Origin: Triparma columacea
Lineage: Eukaryota > Sar > Bolidophyceae > Parmales > Triparmaceae
Reading direction: 5' to 3'
DNA length: 29,815 bases
Assembly: GCA_030267965.1 (NCBI GenBank)
Contig: BRYA01000701.1
Location: 1,366 to 31,180, forward strand
The position numbers were made by a program, and so were the translations under genes. How positions within the stretch are numbered: position 1 is the stretch's first letter; each line of letters opens with the position of its first letter. This document shows, piece by piece, positions 19,801-28,000 of the stretch. Below the pieces are notes generated by a model that made no database searches, had not been told where the DNA came from, and worked only from the letters and a program-made list of their open reading frames with translations.

Positions 19801-21045
19801 ATTAGCGTCTTTTTGCTAGGGTCCACAACTGACCCCATGCTACGGTTCCTAAAGATAGAGACGAACGTCGACGAAACTAAGTATGAGATCCTAATAAGCG
19901 AACTGAAGGTTAAGTTCATGGCGACCTTCGACGTCCTACTGAGCAGGCTCTGCCTCGATCAGGCAATGTGGGACTTCGATTATTACTACAGGGACAGCAC
20001 GCAGGGGTGGCACGAGAGCCTCATCAACTTCGTAAGGTAAGAGAACCGCCGACTGAGGACCCAAGTCGGCTGAGATTTCTCCCCTCCCGGGGGTCTCCCC
20101 TCCCCTCGCCCGCCACAACGACCCTAACCCAACCTTCAATCTCTTTCCTTCAAACTTCAGCGGGGGCAACAATAGCAGTCTAATATCCAGGCCCGAGGGC
20201 CTCGAAGATCGCGTCAGCGACGTGGGGTCGAGCGTCGGGTCCAACTTGGACGGACTTGGGGTCACACCGGAGGAGAGAGAAAAGGCGATCATGGAGTACA
20301 AGCCTGAAGAACGAAAGGTGGAGGGTGGAGGAGGAGAGACAAAGGTGAGTGAGGACGATGAAGACACGAAAGGAACGAAAGAAAGGCAAAGGATAGCATG
20401 CAAAGGATAGCAGACAACGAACGCACTAACGCATCGTTCGCCCTCCCCCCACCCCCCCACCCCCCCACCCCCCCACCCCCCCACCCCCCCATCCCCCCTC
20501 CCCACTCCCCTCCTCCCCTCCTTCCCGCACTTCAGAAGAAAAGGAAGAGCGCAAGCGGCGGCGTCAAGTTCTTCTCCGACCTAGTCGAATCTGGTGAGAA
20601 GCGGCTGCACCGTAAGGGCAGCAAGTCAGCCGACGCCCAGAGGAACTCCCTCCACCAGCCCTTGATACCCAGCTACGATGACATCGAGGAGGGGCGGAGG
20701 TCCGTTAGCCAAGACCCCGACGCGGGGAGGACGCAAGAACTGTTCGAGAAGCCGAGGGAGAATAAGAAGAGAGCATCGAGGAGGAAGAGCGTTAGGGTCA
20801 GCGCCCTGGCTGCGGACATCATCAGGGGGAAGAAGGGCAAGTCCCTCAGCCCCAAGAGGGTGTCCAGGAGGAAGAGTCTGTTTGACTTTGGGGGAGGATT
20901 GGTGCCGAATAGGAGAGCTAGCAGCGGGGAGGACATTGCGACGGTAGGGAGGGGGGACATAAGGAGTAGAAGCAGGAGCACACCGGTCAAGTATTATACG
21001 AAGGATAACGAGGACGAGGAGGAGTGGGAGGGGGGAGGGACTTAA
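16841..21045 (+). CDS. Na+/H+ exchanger (NHE/CPA1 family), nine exons
   Basis: Monovalent cation/proton antiporter, 897 aa. Exons: 16841-17050, 17202-17487, 17753-18051, 18201-18484, 18706-18904, 19075-19493, 19734-20036, 20161-20344, 20536-21045; all have GT-AG ends and consistent phases. Family motifs: LPPIIFNSGYHID (exon 2); FGALISATDPVSTLAVF and FGESVVNDAVGLVLF (exon 3; the ND pair at about 245-246 is the ion-binding site); EFCGISGIVTLLF (exon 4); ILGLSVVKT (exon 5); RTQHMVVFSGLRGAVAF (exon 6). About 115 residues of Glu/Lys/Asp-rich sequence sit before that last motif, inside what is normally a short loop. The cytosolic tail is basic with RRKS, RRKS and RRAS sites, suggesting kinase control. 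It most resembles eukaryotic endosomal/plasma-membrane NHEs. A second, out-of-phase frame overlaps exon 1; the chosen frame matches exon 2 in phase 0. Confidence 0.93.
18153..18178. other. Assembly gap (26 N)
   Basis: Twenty-six ambiguous bases flanked by C runs. The gap lies inside exchanger intron 3 (18052-18200), between the donor GAC|GTGAGT and the acceptor CCCCGCAG, so it does not affect the coding sequence. Confidence 0.97.
20444..20492. repeat. Octamer repeat (ACCCCCCC)n in exchanger intron 8
   Basis: Adenines recur every eight bases (20451, 20459, 20467, 20475, 20483, 20491) between runs of seven C. The complementary strand has consecutive G7 tracts one base apart, which are expected to form G-quadruplexes. 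The array sits in the pyrimidine tract upstream of the acceptor GCACTTCAG (exon 9 starts at 20536), so its length could affect splicing. Confidence 0.9.
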
Positions 21046-21209
21046 AATAGGTTACCTGCGGTTCAACAAACAACAACAATCTTCTTTGTTACGGGGCTGA
21101 GCAGGTGAGAGGGGAAGGATATCTTAGGGTTTGGTGCACGGATCTATGTGACCGCTTCTTCTGCTCCCCCTGCTCCTCAAAGAAGAACCCTCTAACTTGT
21201 GCTCAAAAT

Positions 21210-21512
21210 CTATTCTCCGCCTCCTCTTCCAAGCATTCTACTCCATATTGACTTCCCCTTATTCTTGTGGTGTGTTGTTGGCTTGTTGTCTTGACTGTCC
21301 TTGGCCCTCCCAGCCTGCCTCCCGTTTTTTTCATCCATACAAGCCCTAAACGAGTCCCATTCTATCCTACACTTTGTCACTTGATTCCTATTCTTCTCCA
21401 TACACTCCGCCACCGACGCGTAAGTTACCTGACAAGCGTGGTCCCTCATTATCACAGACTGGCCGGCGGAGCTGGAGGAAGCTTCTACGCAATCTACACA
21501 CTCAATGGGCAT
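21210..21512 (-). CDS. Small twin CX9C (CHCH-type) protein
   Basis: 100 aa from ATG at 21512. The core is C-QVTYASVAE-C, ten residues, then C-RIEWDSFRA-C: two exact CX9C motifs, the helical-hairpin fold of proteins imported by the Mia40/Erv1 relay into the mitochondrial intermembrane space. Many members help assemble cytochrome c oxidase. An extra CVDC near the N-terminus could form a further disulfide or bind metal. The tail is basic (RQAGRAKDSQ..., KNKGKSIWSRML). The frame stays open upstream without an ATG, so a 5' exon cannot be excluded; an internal CAG|GTAACT inside the first CX9C codons resembles a donor but need not be used. It is convergent with the exchanger (164 bp between stops) and divergent from the giant START gene. 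The subfamily is not assigned. Confidence 0.75.
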   Translation of the reverse strand: MPIECVDCVEASSSSAGQSVIMRDHACQVTYASVAECMEKNRNQVTKCRIEWDSFRACMDEKNGRQAGRAKDSQDNKPTTHHKNKGKSIWSRMLGRGGGE

Positions 21513-22008
21513 CGCGATTAGCGAAAATGGGTCAACAGAAGGAAGAGAAAGCGATAGGAGGTCAAATGATCGCTCCAAACGGCACAGGCACAGACTTAAA
21601 ATCTGTTAAACCCTTCGATAGTTTGGTCGGATTGGGGAGGGAAGGGAGAGGGGAAGAAAACAGTTGGCAAATTCTCAGGCAGACCTCTCACCTTTAACCA
21701 CACGAATCAACAAAAAAGTGAGTTAAGAGGAGGGAGACGGGGAACGAACAAGAGTTATTTGACGCATAAGCTCTTTTTACGCGCGGTGTGATGTGATTTG
21801 CAAAGTGGCCCGAGATGGAGATGGCAAGAGGCCAAGGAGGGGGGGTTCATGAAACACGTCGTGTGTTTTTGGATAACGTGTCGTTTTTGATGGATTTATT
21901 CCCCTCGGAGGACCGTTGGCATTCAATATTTAAGTGAGTAACTAACTCATCTTGTCCCCTCCCCGCTTAACATCCTTCCTCTAGGTTTGAGAAATCTGCA
22001 GAGGTAGC
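21513..22008. promoter_or_regulatory. Divergent promoter region with a spliced leader exon for the START gene
   Basis: This stretch separates the CX9C gene (leftward) from the giant START gene (rightward). Near its right end is a likely exon from ATG 21815 to 21933 followed by donor GTGAGT (21934) and acceptors CCTCTAG (21983-21984) and CTGCAG (to 22001). With the second acceptor the exon adds 42 codons in frame before Met 22009. With the first it forms an upstream frame that overlaps the main start and stops at 22057. Confidence 0.45.
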
Positions 22009-25000
22009 ATGGATCGTCGCGTCATGGGACTCAGCGAGGAGATTGTATCGTCAATAGACCAACGCGGGGGAAGCGATCGCGAAGATCCCTCTTTCAAAGG
22101 CATGGAGGGGGAGAAACCTCCCCGCAGGATTGATGCTCCAGACCAAGAGGCTCCTCCCGGTGATGGTAGTCAACCAGACGACAACGCATCGAAGCAGCAC
22201 GATAATGTTCTGCTGAAGACAACCAAGCCCCCCTCAGGCTCCAATCAAACACCCTCCGCAATACACGGTCCCGTAGATATCGATTACACAGCTCTTGGCC
22301 CCGAGCAAGTCAAACTTGTCAAGCTTCTGGATGACCGCGGAGCCGTTGAAGGCCTTATCGACAATTCTACCGGCGTCGATGTGAAAGTTTTAGGGCTCGC
22401 TGGTGTTTTCCACGACGAGCGCGACAAGATCATTGACTTTCTCCTCACCGATTGTGAGCAGGGCAAGTTCCGAAGGAAGACCCTCCAGGAGTATGACGAA
22501 AAGGAAGGAGTCATTCACAGACTCGTCTACTGGCAGCACTACGGCAGCGGGAATAAGTTTGTCGAATATCTCCTCGACGTCAAAGTCGTATCTCCTGACA
22601 AATCGACGAACATTATGGAGTTGGCACCCCTTAATGAGGCCAATCTTTCTGATGAGGCAACTGCCATGCTTGTCGAGATTCTAGATCAAATGAAGACAAA
22701 GACTGTTAAGCGAGGTGTCATTAAGGGCGAGCTCAGTTTCTCTGATTTCGAGTTTGGTCAAACTGCAGTTACCATGGTGGGAACTCTTAGGGCAGAGGAG
22801 AGGGTTAGAGAGGCAAAATTAAATCTAGACGTTAACACAGTCAAAAGATTAAAATCTGCAAGGTCAAACCTTGGAAGGATAAACAGCAGCATCAGCAGTG
22901 TCAAGAAAGGAGCTCACAAGGATGTATTTGTTTCATGGAAGGGAATTCTAGATGAAGTCATGAAGAAGTTCAGACAGCCTGCAGTCATTGACGAGCGGAG
23001 GAAGGTGCACTTTGTGGAAGAGGTCATGCCCAATGTGCCAACGCTTACTGAGGAAGAGGACGGGATGCTGGAAAGCGTCGCAGGGCTGGAGGAAGAACTC
23101 TACAAGAAGGGAAAGAGAGTCAAGGGGACACTGAAGGAGGGCATTGACAAGTTCCTGTGGAGAGAGGAGGACAAGGTGTGGGCAGCCTTTGGGGTCACTG
23201 TGGACAAGTCAGCAAAGGGTGTATTGGCAGAGGAATTTGTGCTTGACAAATATGAGTATTCAGAGGAGCACTTCAAAAATAATGGAAACTTACCAAGAGT
23301 GATCAGAAATGACGTCAACGGAACTAGAAGCATGCACTATCGTTTGGGCTTGAAGCTCCCTGCCGCCACCAATCGACTATTTGAGATGTGGGATGTGTGG
23401 AAGGAAGTCAAACTTGAGAATGGCCGGACTTCATACATGTTAGCTTTTGTGCCACTCACAGAGTACCCAGGAGGAGGCTTCAAGGACCTTAGTAAGGAAG
23501 GATCTGTGCTGGCAGAGACTACAGGTGTCTACTTCTTAAATGAGATTGCTCCAAATGTCTGTAGGGTGACACGTATTCAGACAGTTGATCTGCATTTCAA
23601 AGGCCTTCAAAAGACACTGATGGACAAAGCAATTGACTACCTTGCAAAGAATGAGCTTGTTGATGCCAACAGGTTGCAGAAGAAGTTCAGGAGGAACGGG
23701 AAGGAAGTTGATGCTGAGATCAGGGGAGTCTTGGTGGAGAAGATGAAGGAGGGGACTGAGTTGGAGGAGGACCAGAACAAGGTGTTTGGGGACTTGGAGA
23801 AGCTCTTTGGTGAGGAGGAGGAAGAATGGACACCTCTCGAGTCACCTTATGAGGGATTGAAGATGAGGATCAAGAACCGGCAGCAGAAGAAGGGGGAGAG
23901 GAGCGTTGCCCTTGGAAAAGCTTGGGGAGTAGCTGATTGTTCTGCAGAGGAGGCTGCTGCATACTACTTTGAGTATTGCAGTAGGGATAGAAACGCCATA
24001 AGCAGAGACGAAGGAAACCCTGCAAGATTAGAAATAATTGAGGGGGAAGGAAGGATAAACGAGAAGGCATTTGCCACAGTCAAGACAATGCCGTTATTGC
24101 TGCACAATAGAGAGTTTGTGTTTAAGCATGTATGGAAAAGAAATCACGATGGCAGCATAACTGTAGCGTGCTGCTCTATTGACAAAGATGTTGACTATGG
24201 AGGTAATATGGGAAAGCTTGTTAAAGGAATAACACAGGCAATGTTCGTTGCCAGTAACATTGAGTCAACAGGAGATGTGCTACAGTGTAAAATACAACTT
24301 CTGCAATTTGCTGATGCAGGAGGGCACATTCCTGTTACTCTCATCAACAAAAAGATCCCTCTTGGACTAAAGGCGCTGTATGATATTTCTGATACCGTGA
24401 AGAAAGACGAAGAGATTGACAAAGCTGCACTTGCCTCTCTTGCCAACATCATCAAGAATGAAGACCAAGATTATACTGATGAGGAGAAGGCGGCAATCAG
24501 GAAGGGGAAGAAGTTTTACGAGAAGTGCAAGGTGGATAAGAACTTTGATGATCTGGAGAGTCCTGATCAGAGGGTCAAGATGAAGCTAGTTCATGTTGAG
24601 GGGGCAAGCAGTGGGACTGGTTTTGCTACTACTGTGGTCGATGCTAGTGTGGAGGAGTGTGCTGCTAGTGAGTTTGCTAAATTAGGCAACCGAGAACACA
24701 AAAGGAATGCAAAGAAAAGAGATGGAATATCCTTCTTGAAAGTCATCAAAGTAAATCCCCACACCATCTACTACATGACAACAAGGGATCTTGGTCTTCC
24801 TGGCTTTTCTTCTCGTGATGGTCGGAGTAAAGTTACCTGGTTCAAACAAGACGACGGCAAAGTTATCATTGGTGTCACAGATACAGAGGAGCTTCATAAA
24901 GACTTTCCAGTAAAGGCTAGGAATGTTTTAGTGAAGATCCATACAGTATGGGTATTTGAGCCATTAGACTCTATTGGAGCTGTGCCACAAACAGCAGTGA

Positions 25001-28000
25001 CTTTTACAACAAAGGTAGAGCTTGGTGGTGTTTTCTACTCTTCCATTATGAACACGCTTGCAACAAGGTTTCTTGCAACTGTCTCAAATATGAGAAGAAA
25101 ATTTGACAAGAGCAATGAGATTGCCGCCTTCAAGAGACAGCGGACCATTGAAAAGATTGAGGAGATTGCAATTGAGGGAGCACCAGGGATTGAAAGTCAC
25201 TTTGACGAGATTCAAGGAGCTAAAGAGATCAGGAGTGCATTGTCTGGCCAGACATTGATAAAGGCAGAGAAGGGAATGGGATGGGGGAAGACTTCAATAA
25301 CTGTGAGAGCATCTCACAAGGAAGTTGCAGCATTCTTCTGGGGCCTTAAAAGTGGAGTTGCCTCCAAGCTTGAGTTTCACAGATTGAGCAACAAGACTCT
25401 TGTAATCACAGTTGAACACAAAGGACAGTTCACTGCTGTAAGGTTCTCAGAGGCTGGCCAGATGAAGACAGATGTTGAAACGATGACTAGGCAAAAGGGT
25501 TCAGGAAAAGCTGCGAGCAAACAGAGAGTAATCAAGCACCTGGGCATAGCAACTGATGCTGCTTACTACTTTGACAACCTTCTGAAGAGCACAGAAGCAG
25601 AGGAACAAGATGGGAGGAGGTTTGGAGAGCAGCTGATGGAGAGAGTGAAGAAAAGGAATGTTGGGGACAGTAAAGTAGAGGTCGTGAGGGAATTTATTGC
25701 CGCCAACAGGGCACTGAGAGAGATTACAGAGCAGCATGGTTTCATGAGAACTATGCTGTATGCTGTGGTTATGAACAAATTTAAAAGGAGAGCGACAAAT
25801 GAGGGAGAAGAGAATAGTGAGGAGGAAGCTAGGGGGTGGGAGATTGGGAGTGCAATGACAGCAGTCATGTTGACTACTTTGACTGCTGCTCATGCTGTAG
25901 ATGAGTGGGCAAATCATTGTACTGAAGTGCAGGAGGTTATGAATGAACAAGTATGGTTAAGGCCCATGCTTGAGGAGATAGTTATGACACTATTTATGAA
26001 GTCAAAATTAGGCTTGAAGGCAAGGGTGACTGTTGGTGCTGCTACAAGCATGGTTGATTTGTTGACTGACGTGTATGTGACCAAAAAGTTTTGGAGTGAT
26101 AAGAAGTATGGATACTTTAAGGCTTCTTTGGCAAGTTTGGTAGCGTCAATTGGTCTTCAGATGTTTGTTGTTTGGTTACAAAACAAGAAGTTGGGGATGA
26201 AGAGGGTGTTAAAGGAGTGGTTTCCTATTTTGATTGGGTTTAAGCCTGCCGTTGATGCTTACAGGGTTGCAAAGGGAGAAAAGCAAGAGGTTGGGGCTGC
26301 TATTGACGCAATGTTAGAGATGTCAACAATGAAAGCTATTGAGATGTTTGCTGAGGCAATACCAGGAGTTATTATCCAACTTATGGCAATAGTAACCAGT
26401 GACAAAGATGATGTTGGGACTTCAGCATGGCTTTCTGTTGCAGTGTCAGCAATTACCACAGGCTTTGCCTCAGCAACAATGAGTTATGACTGGGACACAG
26501 ACCCTGCTAATAGAGAACAGGTACCTGGCTTCTATGGCTATATACCAGCAAAAGCAAGCAAAAGAACAGTAGTGTTTGTGTCCATGTTGCTGTTCACTGC
26601 AGGAATACTTCTAATAAGGTGTACAACAATAGTTCTTCTTGGGTTGATGGGAGGTAGTTGGGCCTTTCTCTACATTTGCACTGACCTTGGCCTGTACATG
26701 TTGGTTAAGATATTGAGGGGAGACTTTTGGTACTGGTTGCCATTGGGGGGTAGCACAGAGATTGTAAGTAGTATACTATTCAGAGTGTTATCAAAGATCA
26801 TTGTAGACTTCACTTCAATCGCGCAGTTTAGACATCCTAATGAAGTTGGGGGAGTGTACTGGTTGTTTGGTCTTTTGTTGACAATGGGAAGCCTACCAGT
26901 GTCAATATATGTAGCTTCACCTTATGTTGACGAAAGAGCTATTGATATTGCATCATCAATTGTGAATTATTTCATACTGATAACTACCCTGTGCTTTGCA
27001 GTCTTCTTTTTGAACATTGAGAAAAAGTACTGGCACACCTTCTGGAGTACACAGAGATCAAAGGATTTGTATATGGCATATTTCCTTGAAGGAAAAAATG
27101 ATGCAACAAAGATTGAGGTCTTTGAAAGCTCAAGGCATCATTGGGTCTCAATTGCTGGAGAAATTAAAAAGTGGATTGAGTTGAACTGGGCTAAATGGGA
27201 AGAGGAGCAGCCAGAGTGGTTTACTGATGTGAAGAAAGCAACAGTACCTGTAGACTTCATTCCAGGAGATGGAGACGCTAGAAGAAGAGAGAGTGTGAGG
27301 AGAGCAAGTGTTGATGCTGAAGCTGAAGGTGGCCTAGCAGGTACTTTGAGAGCAAGTATTAGGAGAGCAAGTATTGGCTTGGACAATGGAGGTGCATTGG
27401 TTTCTTCACATGCTGTGAATGATACTATACAAGACTATGCAGATTTAGATCCTAAAAAAGTAGGAAAGTTGTTGGGTGAGCAACTGTTGGTTGCATTAAG
27501 TTTTAGGAAGAAGGGAATGACAAAGGAGGAAGCTTTAAGGTCATTTATTGGGAAGAACTACGTTCTGAGACAGGCTGCAGAGAAATATGCCTTTGTCACA
27601 CCAATGCTTGGCGCCATTGTCAAGAACAAGCTGTTTGGGCTGAAGAAGGCAGAGGGTAAGGCTGTAGATCTGGGAGAGAAGGAAGGAAGGGAGATTGGAG
27701 AGTCTTTAGCGAGGAGTTTGGCAATCAATACTCAGCCAGTTGCTGCTGTAGATGCCTTCATGTTAAATTTCCCTGCTCTGCAGGAGCTTGATGAGGAGTA
27801 TGAATGGTTCAGACCTATGCTTGAGACAATTAGCTACAGGCTTTTGGAGGAAGTTCCTTGGGGGTTGAAGGCAAGGGTTACTGTTGGGGCTATCACAAGT
27901 ATGTCTGATTTGCTGACTGATGTGTATGTGACGTACATGTTTTGGATTGACAAGAAGGGGGGATACTTCAAGGCATCTTTGGCAAGTTTGGCAGTGTCAA

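Noticed and set aside
21374..21697. 107-codon + frame opposite the CX9C gene
   Set aside because: It is antisense to exact twin CX9C motifs and has no recognisable domain.
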